Positions 52,493-63,312 are shown, numbered from the stretch's first letter. The stretch: 64,000 nucleotides of DNA from CAZKBP01 sp964551015 (GCA_964551015.1 CAZKBP010000031.1:11026-75025), one strand, 5' to 3'. Numbers and translations: made by a program. Notes: generated from the letters alone by a model not told the origin.

Positions 52493-53145
52493 TCGGTTTA
52501 CCTATAAAAAGTACCCTTTCGTCTTTTCAGAAATTTTGGAAAGTATGGATCGATAAGCTCAACTTCACTTGCGGCTTTTTTTATTAATTAGGCATTAAGA
52601 AAAGATGAATAATATGCTTAGAAATACCCCCTTCTGAGCCAACATCTTCCCTAAAAATCTGGTATTTAAGTTTATTTTTATGGCGTGCTGGTTAAACCTA
52701 GAATTTAATTTTGCATGAAGACACTTTCGCAAAATTATAATGCGAGGTCGAGATTGCCTATTTTTCTAGCCAGGAAAGTAAGAGAGCCTTTTCAGGGATT
52801 AGCCAAAACAATTCCTACACTAGAAGTATAATCCAGAAAAATCTCAATAAGCTCTCTGTGAGGACTTTGGCGAAATGGCACTTTATTAATCTGACTTGGC
52901 AATATGCGCATTTATTCGGATCGAATCTAGTTTTTGCTAAGAAAAATAAGGGAAAAATAGCTATTTAAATTTGTTTCAAATTGCTAGAATTTTCTAAAGA
53001 ATCTTTAAAATTTAATTAACAGTTTTCATATTCCACTTTCATACCTTAGGGCATACCTATTTTAATTGGTAGTAAGACTTCCTCAATTGGTGAGGTTGCT
53101 TACAAAAATCAAACAATTACTATCATTAAATTTCTTCAAAAAACA
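52493..53145. other. Intergenic region upstream of phoX copy 1
   Basis: 653 AT-rich bases without a supported gene or RNA. The end should hold the promoter of the strongly codon-biased phosphatase gene. Confidence 0.45.
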
Positions 53146-55524
53146 ATGAGAAAGCTCTTTACACTGCTAGCTCTAGGAATGATGATTTCATTCGCTAGCC
53201 AAGCCCAGACCTTCCCTGAGTCTATCGACCCAGGAGATTATCTACCCGAAACAGTACTGTCTCCTCAGGATCCTCTGAGTCTGCAAATCCTCTTCGTAGG
53301 AGGATCTGACATCGTTCAAACTCGTAAAGGGCCAGCTGTGGCCAAGCAATGGCATGACTTCATCGGTTTCACTCCTTGTAATGAAAATGATGACTGCGCC
53401 GAAGGCGAATTAGGATGGGTTTCAGTAAACCACGAGATGATCCTGGCTGATGACCGCATCGGGGACGGTGGTGGAATGACCGTGTTCAAAGTATCTCGTG
53501 ATCCGGAAACTGACGAGTTGCAAATCGTTGACCAAACTCTAGAGGATGGTCGTAGTGGTAAGTTCTTCAACGTCGACTTCGTAGGTACGGTTGGGAACAC
53601 AGGTATGAACTGTGCCGGTATTGTCTCTTTGGCGGACGGCCGTATCTGGACAGCGGAGGAGTGGTTCCGCGATGACAATGGTTCTTTATTTGGTGTTTCT
53701 GATTCTCGCGAAGGTGATGTGGGTATCCGTGATACTTCTGACTTTACCGTTCCTGCTACGGCTATCCCTGGTTTTGCTGGTGAGACTGTACCTGCGGTTG
53801 ACAACATCAACTACATGGTGGAGATTGATCCTCGTAAAGCGGAGGCTATCCGTAAGCAGTACAACTGGGGTCGTCAGGCTTACGAAGGTGGAGTTATTAT
53901 GCCCGATAACAAGACTGTTTATCTGGGTGAAGATGATCGTCCAGGTTTATTTACTCGTTTTATTGCTGATACGCCTGGTGATTTCACCCAAGGTACTTTC
54001 TCTTACTACGCTTGGGATGAAGAAAATGAGCAAGGTTACTGGGTAGATTATCCCATCACTAACTTTGAAGAAGCCACTACTCTGCACGCTTACAATACAG
54101 TAACGAACCCCGCAGGCCGTGGATCAGAATTCAATTCTTCTTTAGCGATTGATCTTGGTGGTGCTCGTCCTTGGAGAGGCGAGAATGCGGCTTGTATGTT
54201 CATCCGTAACGAATGGGTAGCCGCTGATACCGTTACTGGTAAAGTATACTGGGCCGAAACTGGAAACGATGCTTTCTGGGATGAGTTTGGTACATTCACT
54301 CCTCGTAGCCCTGAATATCAGTTAGATACTATCTCTGGTCTAGAGCCATTCAACGGTAAAATTGGTCGCTACTTGCTGGATGCCGCTCGTATGCGTTTCC
54401 CGGAGCTAAACAATATCTCTAACGACTCATTGCGTAACTGGTTGGTAGCCGGTAACAATTTCCGTGATCCACACGGTCGTATTTTGGTATACGATCCGGC
54501 TACTCAAGATGTATCCGTATTCTTAGAAGGTGGCCCTTATCCGGGTGACGACGGAGCACAGTCGGATGATATCCTGAGCTATCCTGAGACGCACTTCACC
54601 AACCCGGATGGTGTAAACTTCATCTACGTAGGGGATAAGCGCTACATGGTCATCTGTGAAGACTTGAACGGACGTAGCTTCAACCGTGTACCTGCGGGTG
54701 TAAACAACAGCACGTGTGAGCTTTTCTTACTGGATATGGATATGGAGCCTAAGGTAGAAAACCTAATCCGTATCGGTCAAGTTCCTCTAGGGGCTGAGGT
54801 AACTGGAGTTGTGCCTACTTCGGATGGTAAGACTTTATTGGTAAACTCTCAGCACCCAAGCAAGTCTAACCCATTCCCTTACAACAACTCCTTGACTTAT
54901 GCCATCAATGGTTTTGATAAGCTTCAAAATGTAAATGGAGTGGGCATCAAGAGTATCTCTCTCTACGACGCTGAGAACGACCGTAGCATCACCGGAATCA
55001 CCGACGGAGCCGTCTTCACCTTCTCTAACCTAAGCGCTGCTTTATTAAGCATCGAGGCTGTACCCGAGGAAAGTGCTACGGTAAGCTTTGAGCTAAGTGG
55101 TCCCTTGAACCAGTCTAAGGTAGAAAAGATTGCTCCTTACGCACTGTTTGGAAATGAAGGTGCTGACTTCGAGGGCGCTACTTTTGCCGCAGGAGAGTAT
55201 ACCCTTACTATCACTACTGAGAAAGAAGGAAGAGGTACCTTCGAGACCTCTATCTCCTTCACCCTGATTGATCAGTCAGCGACTTCTGCTCGCGAGGCGG
55301 TAGTAGATCTAGTCGTAGGTGAAACAGCTCAACCCGAAGAGATGCTGATCTTGAACAACGGCAACAACCGTGTAGAAATTGAAACCTCAGGTGAAGTAGC
55401 CATCTACGATGCCACGGGTACATTAGTTGAAACCACAAAAGGAACTTATCAATTCGCAGTCCCTGGTCTGTACTTCGTACGAGATGCAAAAGGTAATACG
55501 ACTCGTATCTTAGTTCAGGAGTAA
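53146..55524 (+). CDS. PhoX-like (DUF839) secreted phosphatase, copy 1
   Basis: 792 aa. A signal peptide (LFTLLALGMMISFASQAQ) is followed by the PhoX/DUF839 propeller with GWVSVNHEMIL, RIWTAEEWF, YEGGVIMPDNKTVYLGEDDR, NPDGVNF and NSQHPS. The C-terminus (VAIYDATGTLVETTKGTYQF, GLYFVRDAKG) is a T9SS type A sorting tail, so it is secreted or cell-surface bound. PhoX enzymes are Ca/Fe-dependent alkaline phosphatases acquiring phosphate from esters. Codon use is strongly biased, suggesting high expression. Paralog at 58398. Confidence 0.88.
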   Translation: MRKLFTLLALGMMISFASQAQTFPESIDPGDYLPETVLSPQDPLSLQILFVGGSDIVQTRKGPAVAKQWHDFIGFTPCNENDDCAEGELGWVSVNHEMILADDRIGDGGGMTVFKVSRDPETDELQIVDQTLEDGRSGKFFNVDFVGTVGNTGMNCAGIVSLADGRIWTAEEWFRDDNGSLFGVSDSREGDVGIRDTSDFTVPATAIPGFAGETVPAVDNINYMVEIDPRKAEAIRKQYNWGRQAYEGGVIMPDNKTVYLGEDDRPGLFTRFIADTPGDFTQGTFSYYAWDEENEQGYWVDYPITNFEEATTLHAYNTVTNPAGRGSEFNSSLAIDLGGARPWRGENAACMFIRNEWVAADTVTGKVYWAETGNDAFWDEFGTFTPRSPEYQLDTISGLEPFNGKIGRYLLDAARMRFPELNNISNDSLRNWLVAGNNFRDPHGRILVYDPATQDVSVFLEGGPYPGDDGAQSDDILSYPETHFTNPDGVNFIYVGDKRYMVICEDLNGRSFNRVPAGVNNSTCELFLLDMDMEPKVENLIRIGQVPLGAEVTGVVPTSDGKTLLVNSQHPSKSNPFPYNNSLTYAINGFDKLQNVNGVGIKSISLYDAENDRSITGITDGAVFTFSNLSAALLSIEAVPEESATVSFELSGPLNQSKVEKIAPYALFGNEGADFEGATFAAGEYTLTITTEKEGRGTFETSISFTLIDQSATSAREAVVDLVVGETAQPEEMLILNNGNNRVEIETSGEVAIYDATGTLVETTKGTYQFAVPGLYFVRDAKGNTTRILVQE

Positions 55525-55544
55525 TTTATGGTTTATCATTCCTG

Positions 55545-55577
55545 ACCGGCTAGGGCCTCGCTCTGGCCGGTTTTTAT
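55545..55577 (+). terminator. Terminator after phoX copy 1
   Basis: ACCGGC/GCCGGT stem with a 15-nt loop followed by five Ts, between phoX copy 1 and the peroxidase gene. Confidence 0.7.
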
Positions 55578-55610
55578 ACCTCATTCTTAAACCCTTAATG
55601 AGTTGGACAA

Positions 55611-57566
55611 ATGAAACGTTTTTATACTTTGCTACTAGCTATTCTCTTATTTATAGGGAGCATTTATCTAAGTGCTTTCCAATCTCCTGGCGAAACTCCT
55701 AGTGTATTAGTAACCCGACTACACGCCCATAAATTAGATACTTTCTCCCAGAGGGTGTCCCAGCTAAAAGTAGCCAGTGAAAACCTCAATACCTCCGAAG
55801 AAAGCTTGGCCACATTAAGGGAGACCTTCATGGAGTGTCGCAAGCGCTATAAGGCTATTGAGTTTATGGCCGAGTACCTGGATGCTCAGTATATCAAAGA
55901 CTTTATCAATGGCCCGCCGCTTCCTAGCCTAGAAAGAACAGACCAGACCGAAGTCTTGGAACCCGAGGGCTTGCAGATATTGGAAGAACTTATTTTTGGA
56001 GAACATCCCTTAGAGCAGAAGGAAGAACTCCTGGAATTGAGCTCGGCTCTGGAAATAAACACTCGAGAACTGCTTCGTTTTGAAAGAAATTTAAAACTAG
56101 AAGATCGCTTCATCTTTGAAGCTGCTCGTAACCAGATCATTCGCATAGTAACGCAGGGCCTCACTGGCTTTGATACACCAATGGCTTCTAATGCGATTCT
56201 AGAAGCACAACTTTCTCTCAATAGCGTATATGAGGCCTTGGCTTGTTATTTTCCCAATCTGACCAAGAGAGATGCAAATCTCGAGGAGCAACTAAAGCAA
56301 TTATTTGAAGAGGCACTGGCCTACCTAAAGAGCCATCCAGACTTTGATACCTTTGATCGTTTACACTTTCTGACCGAATATGCCAATCCCCTATATGCAG
56401 GCATCAAAGATATGCACCTCGAGCTGGGCTATCCGACCTACTATGAAGCTTTGCCTAAGGGCACTCCTCAATCCTTAAATTATTATGCCGATAACATTTT
56501 CTCTGACAATCTGATTGATCCCTTTTTCTACACCGCGGTCACTCCACAAGAAGCTAACAAAAAGGTGGTAGACTTGGGCCGTCTGCTCTTCTTCGATCCC
56601 ATTTTATCCCAGAATACCGAACGCTCTTGTGCTTCCTGCCACCAACCAGAGAGGGCTTTCACCGATGGGCAAAGAAAGAGTATCGCCACCGATTATACTG
56701 GTACCGTTTCCCGAAATGCCCCTAGTCTTTATAATGTAGCCTATGCTGATCGTTATTTCTACGATTTGCGTACCCAAAAACTAGATGACCAGATCCAACA
56801 CGTAATTTTCAGTAGTAGAGAATTCAATACTACTATGCTGGACATTTTGGACAGATTGAAGCAAAGTGAAGAATACCTACAGCTCTTCAAAGAAGCCTTT
56901 ACCAACCCTTACCACCAAGACAGACCCATCAACCCCTATACCCTAACCGCTGCTCTCTCTGCTTATCTAACGACTTTGAAGAGCTTCAACTCCCCCTTCG
57001 ATCAATACGTGAGAGGTGAGCGAGCCGATTTAGACCCAGCTGCCCAACGAGGATTTAACTTATTTATGGGAAAAGCTGCCTGCGGGACTTGCCACTTTGC
57101 CCCAACCTTTGCAGGCTTGGTACCTCCCCTGTATCACGAAAACGAGTCGGAAGTAATCGGAGTACCCACCACCAAGGATACGCTCAATCCTGAAATTGAT
57201 CCTGATCCTGGCCGAGCAGCAGGGCTTATCAAAGAAGGGGATGGCATTTATTTGCATTCCTTCAAGACTACCACCGTCAGAAATGTAGAACTTACGGCTC
57301 CTTATATGCACAATGGCGTCTATGATACCTTAGAAGAAGTAGTAGATTTCTACAACCGAGGCGGAGGTTTGGGCCTGGGTCTGGATGTTCCCAATCAGAC
57401 ACTGCCCTTTGACCAATTGAGCCTCAGTGCCGAGGAGCAAAGCGATCTGGTGGCTTTTATGAAGTCGCTTACAGATACCAGCACTTTTGAGGGAAGACCC
57501 GAGCGCTTGCCGCACTTCCCTGAGGAGACTGGTTTTAATCAGCGGAAAGTAGGAGGAGTGTATTAA
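55611..57566 (+). CDS. Imelysin-like/di-haem cytochrome c peroxidase fusion, copy 1
   Basis: 651 aa. After a signal segment, residues about 30-290 resemble an imelysin-like helical domain (FMECRKRYKAIEFMAEYLDA, GPPLPSLE, EPEGLQILEELIF). The C-terminal half is a MauG/CcpA-type di-haem domain with RSCASCHQPERAFTDG (about residue 340) and ACGTCHFAPTFAG (about residue 491), plus TTTVRNVELTAPYMHNG. Probably a periplasmic electron-transfer or redox enzyme. Paired with phoX; paralog at 60990. Confidence 0.85.
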   Translation: MKRFYTLLLAILLFIGSIYLSAFQSPGETPSVLVTRLHAHKLDTFSQRVSQLKVASENLNTSEESLATLRETFMECRKRYKAIEFMAEYLDAQYIKDFINGPPLPSLERTDQTEVLEPEGLQILEELIFGEHPLEQKEELLELSSALEINTRELLRFERNLKLEDRFIFEAARNQIIRIVTQGLTGFDTPMASNAILEAQLSLNSVYEALACYFPNLTKRDANLEEQLKQLFEEALAYLKSHPDFDTFDRLHFLTEYANPLYAGIKDMHLELGYPTYYEALPKGTPQSLNYYADNIFSDNLIDPFFYTAVTPQEANKKVVDLGRLLFFDPILSQNTERSCASCHQPERAFTDGQRKSIATDYTGTVSRNAPSLYNVAYADRYFYDLRTQKLDDQIQHVIFSSREFNTTMLDILDRLKQSEEYLQLFKEAFTNPYHQDRPINPYTLTAALSAYLTTLKSFNSPFDQYVRGERADLDPAAQRGFNLFMGKAACGTCHFAPTFAGLVPPLYHENESEVIGVPTTKDTLNPEIDPDPGRAAGLIKEGDGIYLHSFKTTTVRNVELTAPYMHNGVYDTLEEVVDFYNRGGGLGLGLDVPNQTLPFDQLSLSAEEQSDLVAFMKSLTDTSTFEGRPERLPHFPEETGFNQRKVGGVY

Positions 57567-58397
57567 CGTCGGTCAAAAAGAAGGATAGGCGAATTGCAAC
57601 CATGCGCCCCTGAGGCCAGCGGCGTGGCGCTAATGGTGGCGTTTCAGTATCGAAGATATGTACATTGAGCACGCAAGTTGCCTCAATTCCAAGATAAAGT
57701 AGAAGGTGTTTATTGAGCTTCTGCTTCCGAAAAGTCGCCCTGCTGGTTCAGGGTGATTTTTCTTCTTTGCTTTTTCTAAAAAATACCTACTTTTGATCGG
57801 AGCTTAATTTGACTTATTCTAAGTAAAAGATAAGAACTGCTAGAGTATTACTAAATTGTTAAGAATAAGTTATAATCTCTTGAGCCTAGTTTTTTTATAG
57901 CATTAGGAAGGGAATTTCCTTGAATTGTTCAAGTTTATCTTTTATTTGGATAAAGATTCTTTTTTTAAAAATAAGTATAGGTATTTTCCCAGTGAGCAAA
58001 ATTTTGAACGGATTGCGGCACTAATCCAACGCAGGAGAAAGGGCTTAATTGAGTTTTCATTCTTTCAGGAATGACTGAAAGTGTTTTGAAACCGGGAACC
58101 CTTTAATTTTCATAAAATGGGCTAAATAGCTCTTTATAAGCTATTTATTCAAACCTACTTTTACTTGAGCAGATTCACAAATGTAGCGATTGCAATAAGA
58201 TATTTCAAGAAAATCTACTTTTATTCCTCTATTTCCCTTCAATTTATATTCATTTCACTTATTTCTTTTTTGATAAAGAACAGTTAAAGCTGAGATAACT
58301 ACTCATCTCCATCACTTTCTTAACTTCGCACTATCGTTTGCTCCGTCACACAGGCGGAAGCAGAAGCTCAAATAATCACTAAAATTTCCAAAAAACA
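57567..58397. other. Intergenic region between the two phosphatase/peroxidase pairs
   Basis: 831 bases with no intact gene. The left part (57575-57700) has higher G+C and could be a degraded insertion, but no open frame is conserved. The terminator at 57735 lies in it. The right part is AT-rich promoter-like sequence. Confidence 0.45.
57735..57762 (+). terminator. Terminator after peroxidase copy 1
   Basis: TCGCCCTG/CAGGGTGA, an 8-bp stem (one wobble), with a 6-nt loop and five Ts, 168 nt after the peroxidase stop. Confidence 0.7.
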
Positions 58398-60881
58398 ATG
58401 AGAAAACTTTTCACTTTGCTGGCAGCATTGATGATCGTATCATTTGCAAGCCAAGCGCAGAACCTTCCTGAGTCTATCGAACCAGGAGATTTCAACAATT
58501 TCGTATTGCCTATGCCTCCTAGCCCGCTTACCCAGCAGGTACTATTCATCGGAGGAACTGACCTTGTACAAACTACTGAGACTTACGGAAACGAAGCCGG
58601 AGCTGCTCTTGCTAAGCAATGGCATGACTTTATCGGTTTTACGCCTGCTACTGAGGAAGAGAAAATCGCTTTTTCTGAAAGAGATGATTCTCTTTTGATT
58701 CCTGACGGTTCAGGATTAGGAGAAACTAACTTCTTAGGTTGGGTTTCTGTAAACCACGAGCGTATCCAAGCCAACGACCGTATCGGTGATGGTGGTGGTA
58801 TGACGGTATTCGCTATCGCTGCCGATGCAGAAGGCAACATCGTAATCGTAGACCAAATCCTAGAAGATGGTCGCCAAGGACGTTTCTTCAACGTAGACTT
58901 CGTAAACACTGTAGGTGAAACTGGTATGAACTGTGGTGGTATTACTTCTCTAGCTGACGGTCGTATCTGGACGGCAGAAGAGTGGTTCCGTTACAGCACT
59001 AACTCTTATTTTGATGATGGTGACGGTGTTCGTGATACTACCGATTTTACTGTATCTTCTGACATCGCTGGTAACTTCAATGGCCAGACTATCAACAAAG
59101 TTGATAACTTCAACTGGATGGTTGAGATTGATCCTCGTCAAGCTAAGGCGATCCGCAAGCAGTACAACTGGGGACGTGCTGGTTTTGAAGGTGGAGTAGT
59201 AATGCCTGACAACCAAACTGTATACTTCGGTGAGGATGCTCGTCCTGGTCTTTTCCTACGATTCATCGCTGATACTCCTGGTGATTTCACTAGTGGTACA
59301 CTTTCTTACTATGCTTATGATGAAGAAGCAGAGCGTGCTTACTGGGTAGATTATGACAATACTACTTTCGAGCAAACCGCAGCCATGAATGCTTACAACA
59401 CGATTGAATTCGGTGGTGGTCCTTCCACTGGTCAAAACGTAAAAGGTGCACTTCCTTGGAGAGGTGAAGACGCGGCTGCGATGTTCATCCGTAACGAGTG
59501 GTTCGCCGCTGATACTACTACAGGTATCGTATACTGGGCTGAAACTGGAAACAGTAGCTTCTGGGATGAGTTTGCTTTGTTTACTCCTCGTGCTAATGGT
59601 CCTAACAACGTAGGTTCTGATGCTTACGTAGCTGTTGGTCCTGACGGTGAGCCTACCAACTTCAACGGTAAAATCGGCAGCTGGACTCTAGAAATGGCTC
59701 GTATGCGTTTCCCTGAGCTACGCAACGAGTCTAACGACTCTGTACGTAACTGGTTGGTACAAGGCAACAACTTCCGCGATGCTCACGGACGTGTACTAGC
59801 TTACGATCCTGCTACGGAGCAAACTTATGTATTCCTAGAAGGTGGTCCTTATCCTGGTGATGACAACCGTGCTTCGGCTGAGCTTGGAAACGGATATCCT
59901 GATAAGCACTTCTCTAACCCTGATGGATTGAACTTCATGTATGTAGGAGACAAAACTTACGCAATCCTTTGTGAGGACTTGAACCAAAACGACTGGAACT
60001 CTACTCCAGCTGGAGTAAGCAACCGTACTTGTGAGCTTTATCTTTATGATATGGACAACTACGTACCGGGTGAAGTAGTAGACATCAACGACCTAGTTCG
60101 TATCTCTACTGTACCTAACGGTGCTGAGGTAACGGGTGCTCAGCCTGCTGGTTCTAACACGCTAATGGTAAACTCTCAGCACCCTAGCAGCTCTAACCCT
60201 TTCCCTTTCAATAACTCACTTACTTACGCCATCAATGGTTTTGACAAATTAGCTGAGGCTAATGACATCCAAATCACTAGTGTGCGTTTGGTAGATGCTG
60301 CTACTCAGGAAACCATCGGAACTATCGACAACGGTGACACTTACACTATCAGCAATGTAGCTGGTCGTGAATTGACCATCGTAGCTGAGACAGAAGGTGA
60401 AGTAGGAAGCGTACACATCCAACTAAGTGGTGCTTTAATGATGGGTAAAGTAGAAAACTTTGCTCCTTACGGCCTATTTGGTGATTCTAACGAAGGCGCA
60501 GGAAGCACTTTCAACGGTGGTTCTTTGGTAGCTGGTGAGTACCTATTGACAGTTACTCCTTACACTGAGGTACTAAGAGGCGGTGCTGCTGGTGCTCCCG
60601 TGGTACTAAGCTTTACTATCAACGACCCTGCTTCTGAGGCTCGTACTACAGTTGCTAACAATGACCTTTACATTGAGAGCATCAGCAACCTTTCTCAGGA
60701 AGTAACTTTCAACAAGCCTACTAACATCGGTATCTACAGCGTAGACGGTAAGCTACAAAGAGTACTTCGTGAAACTAGAGTTGCTAACATCAGCGAGTAC
60801 ACTGACAAAAATGCTTTCGTAATCCTAAGAGCTGAAGGAAACGAAGGTGTGAAGTCTTTCAAAGTACAAATCCAAGAGTAA
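58398..60881 (+). CDS. PhoX-like (DUF839) secreted phosphatase, copy 2
   Basis: 827 aa, close paralog of 53146-55524: the same signal peptide type (LFTLLAALMIVSFASQAQ), GWVSVNHERIQ, RIWTAEEWFR, FEGGVVMPDNQTVYFGED, NPDGLNF and NSQHPSSSNP. It differs by insertions near residues 70-100 and 390-410 and by a different sorting tail (IGIYSVDGKLQRVLRETR). Codon bias is even more extreme than in copy 1. The pair arose by duplication of a two-gene block and has diverged. Confidence 0.88.
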   Translation: MRKLFTLLAALMIVSFASQAQNLPESIEPGDFNNFVLPMPPSPLTQQVLFIGGTDLVQTTETYGNEAGAALAKQWHDFIGFTPATEEEKIAFSERDDSLLIPDGSGLGETNFLGWVSVNHERIQANDRIGDGGGMTVFAIAADAEGNIVIVDQILEDGRQGRFFNVDFVNTVGETGMNCGGITSLADGRIWTAEEWFRYSTNSYFDDGDGVRDTTDFTVSSDIAGNFNGQTINKVDNFNWMVEIDPRQAKAIRKQYNWGRAGFEGGVVMPDNQTVYFGEDARPGLFLRFIADTPGDFTSGTLSYYAYDEEAERAYWVDYDNTTFEQTAAMNAYNTIEFGGGPSTGQNVKGALPWRGEDAAAMFIRNEWFAADTTTGIVYWAETGNSSFWDEFALFTPRANGPNNVGSDAYVAVGPDGEPTNFNGKIGSWTLEMARMRFPELRNESNDSVRNWLVQGNNFRDAHGRVLAYDPATEQTYVFLEGGPYPGDDNRASAELGNGYPDKHFSNPDGLNFMYVGDKTYAILCEDLNQNDWNSTPAGVSNRTCELYLYDMDNYVPGEVVDINDLVRISTVPNGAEVTGAQPAGSNTLMVNSQHPSSSNPFPFNNSLTYAINGFDKLAEANDIQITSVRLVDAATQETIGTIDNGDTYTISNVAGRELTIVAETEGEVGSVHIQLSGALMMGKVENFAPYGLFGDSNEGAGSTFNGGSLVAGEYLLTVTPYTEVLRGGAAGAPVVLSFTINDPASEARTTVANNDLYIESISNLSQEVTFNKPTNIGIYSVDGKLQRVLRETRVANISEYTDKNAFVILRAEGNEGVKSFKVQIQE

Positions 60882-60904
60882 TCTTGCTCTTCCGGATAAA
60901 ACAC

Positions 60905-60940
60905 AAACCGATCGGGAGCAATCCTGATCGGTTTTTTAAA
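60905..60940 (+). terminator. Terminator after phoX copy 2
   Basis: AAACCGATCGGGA/TCCTGATCGGTTT, a 13-bp stem (one wobble) with a 4-nt loop and T-tract, 23 nt after the stop. Confidence 0.88.
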
Positions 60941-60989
60941 AATTCAAAAACGCTTATTCCTCATCTTTTATACTCAAAATTACTGGCAT

Positions 60990-62963
60990 ATGAAAAGTGT
61001 TTATACCCTCAGTCTATCTTTACTCATCTTCGCGGTGAGTATTTATTTGACGGCTTTTACCCCCTCCCAGCCTAACTACATCAAAGCATTAAACCGCAAT
61101 CAAAAAATTGCAACCTATTATCTCAACGGACTAGGCCAACTGGCCAGTTCCGCACAAACGCTACATCAATTAGCCGAAAACCTACAAGCCGAACCCCAAC
61201 AAATCGCAAAATTGCGTGAGCAATTGACGCGTTGCCGTCTAGAATACAAAAAAGTGGAGTTCTTGGCCGAATATTACGCCCCCGAGTTTATCAAAATCCA
61301 TATCAACGGGGCACCACTACCCAGCTTAGCCACCGCCACCGACGCCGTGGAAGTAGCTGAACCCAGTGGATTACAAATCTTAGAAGAAATTATATTTAGT
61401 GAAAACCCTCTCGAGGATAAAGAAAGCCTGCTTAGCCTCACCGGAGAGCTTTCCGAAGACTTGGAAGAGTTTAGCCGAATGCAAAAGGTCGTACCTTTCT
61501 ACGACCGCCAAATCTTTGAGGCATCTCGCTATCAGATGATCCGGGTACTTTCTATGGGATTGACAGGCTACGACACGCCTGTTACTTTGAATGCCATCCC
61601 CGAAGCCGAGACTTCTCTCCGCTCCGTGTATATGGCTATTCAAACTTATTTTCCTCAATTAGAAGAAAAAAATAGAAATGATCTGAGCCAAAATCTAGAT
61701 CAGGATTTTCAGGGAGCTTTACAGTATCTCCAAGAAAATCAAGATTTTGAGCAATTTGACCGTCTCTACTTCCTAGAAAAATACCTCAATCCGCTTTTTA
61801 GAAATATCAAGGAAGCACATCTGGTGCTTGGTTTTGAAACTATTGACAAAACCACCCCTTCCTACATAGAACACTCCCTAGACTATATGGCGGATAATAT
61901 CTTTAGCGAAGACTTGATCAATCCGTTTTTCTACACGGACTTGACCAAAGAAAAGTATACCGCAGAAACCATTGAGCTGGGAAGAATGCTTTTTTATGAC
62001 CCGATCCTTTCGGAAAATCTAGAAAGAAGCTGTGCCTCTTGCCACCAGCCTGACAAAGCTTTCACGGACGGCAAAAAGAAAAGTATCGCCACTGATTTTA
62101 AAGGCACCGTTGAGCGTAATGCGCCTACCTTACTCAACTCCGTGTATGCCGATCGCTACTTCTATGATCTCAGAGCCGATAAGCTAGAAGGCCAAGTGGA
62201 GCACGTGGTCTACAATGACAAAGAATTCAATACCTCTCTGATGGACATTATCCAAAAAATCTCCGAGAGTGAGGAATATGTCTCTTATTTCAAAAAAGCC
62301 TATCCAGAACTCGGAGCGCGCGCCGTGATTCCTTATTCTATCTCTACCGCCCTTTCGGCTTATGTTACTTCGCTTTCGGGTTACACTTCTCCCTTTGACC
62401 AATACGTGCGAGGAGAGCAGGAAGAAATTTCTGAATCAGTGAAGCGCGGCTTTAATATTTTTATGGGAAAAGCAGGTTGTGGTACTTGCCACTTTGCCCC
62501 TACTTTCAGTGGTTTGATTCCGCCACTTTTCCACGAAAATGAATCCGAAATCTTGGGCGTGCCTAGCAACAAGGATTTTGAAAATCCTGAGCTAGACCAA
62601 GACCCCGGACGCGCCAAGGGCATGATGAAAGAACGCGTAGAAATCTACACGCGTGCCTTCAAAACGACCACCGTGCGCAACGTGGCTCTGACTGCACCCT
62701 ATATGCACAATGGCGTGTATGATAGCTTGGAAGAAGTCATCACATTTTACAACCTGGGTGGAGGTGCTGGTATGGGCTTGGAAGTGCCTTATCAGACTTT
62801 GCCACCCGATCATCTTGAGCTAACCGAGCAAGAGCAACAAGATCTGGTTGCTTTTATGGAAGCCTTGACTGACCAGAAGAAACACATCGGTGCTCCCGAA
62901 AAACTTCCTGCTTATCCTGAGGGCAGTGCTTACAACGCCCGTAAAGTAGGAGGAAAATACTAA
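60990..62963 (+). CDS. Imelysin-like/di-haem cytochrome c peroxidase fusion, copy 2
   Basis: 657 aa, same layout as 55611-57566: an N-terminal anchor or signal, an imelysin-like domain (TRCRLEYKKVEFLAEYYAPE, GAPLPSLATA, EPSGLQILEEIIF), CASCHQPDKAFTDG (about residue 348) and CGTCHFAPTFSG (about residue 497), and TTTVRNVALTAPYMHNGVYD. It follows phoX copy 2 after a terminator, so its expression may be separately set or reach it by read-through. Confidence 0.85.
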   Translation: MKSVYTLSLSLLIFAVSIYLTAFTPSQPNYIKALNRNQKIATYYLNGLGQLASSAQTLHQLAENLQAEPQQIAKLREQLTRCRLEYKKVEFLAEYYAPEFIKIHINGAPLPSLATATDAVEVAEPSGLQILEEIIFSENPLEDKESLLSLTGELSEDLEEFSRMQKVVPFYDRQIFEASRYQMIRVLSMGLTGYDTPVTLNAIPEAETSLRSVYMAIQTYFPQLEEKNRNDLSQNLDQDFQGALQYLQENQDFEQFDRLYFLEKYLNPLFRNIKEAHLVLGFETIDKTTPSYIEHSLDYMADNIFSEDLINPFFYTDLTKEKYTAETIELGRMLFYDPILSENLERSCASCHQPDKAFTDGKKKSIATDFKGTVERNAPTLLNSVYADRYFYDLRADKLEGQVEHVVYNDKEFNTSLMDIIQKISESEEYVSYFKKAYPELGARAVIPYSISTALSAYVTSLSGYTSPFDQYVRGEQEEISESVKRGFNIFMGKAGCGTCHFAPTFSGLIPPLFHENESEILGVPSNKDFENPELDQDPGRAKGMMKERVEIYTRAFKTTTVRNVALTAPYMHNGVYDSLEEVITFYNLGGGAGMGLEVPYQTLPPDHLELTEQEQQDLVAFMEALTDQKKHIGAPEKLPAYPEGSAYNARKVGGKY

Positions 62964-62995
62964 GTCTCTCTATCCTTTATGGAAAATATTCAGAA

Positions 62996-63027
62996 AACCA
63001 TCCTGCATGCAGGGTGGTTTTTTTTGT
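62996..63027 (+). terminator. Terminator after peroxidase copy 2
   Basis: AACCATCCTGC/GCAGGGTGGTT, an 11-bp stem (one wobble), with a 2-nt loop and eight Ts. Confidence 0.85.
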
Positions 63028-63082
63028 TTTTCTCATGCAGCCTGTGCTCTGTTTACTAACTTAGATGTGAGATAGGAATCTT

Positions 63083-63312
63083 AAACTGGCGCGCGTTTGT
63101 AACGCGTATCACTTAGGCTCGGTCTTAGCCAAGCTTTCAAACTGGCGCGCGTTTGTAACGCGTGCCGCTTGGGGGCGCGTTTGTAACGCGTGTCACTTAG
63201 GCTCGGTCTTAGCCAAGCTTCCGGCTCTACCATCGCTTTTTGTCGCTCCCGCGCCAATGTTCATGGCAAATGAACCGAAGAAAAGGCACGCGTTGCAAAC
63301 GCGCGCCAGTTT
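63083..63312. repeat. GC-rich palindromic repeat cluster (left)
   Basis: The unit CTGGCGCGCGTTTGTAACGC is present at 63083-63107 and 63139-63163, a short form GGGGGCGCGTTTGTAACGCG at 63171-63192, and an inverted copy at 63288-63312. The segment CACTTAGGCTCGGTCTTAGC is also repeated (63110 and 63194). Each unit can fold as GCGCGTT/AACGCG. Confidence 0.85.
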
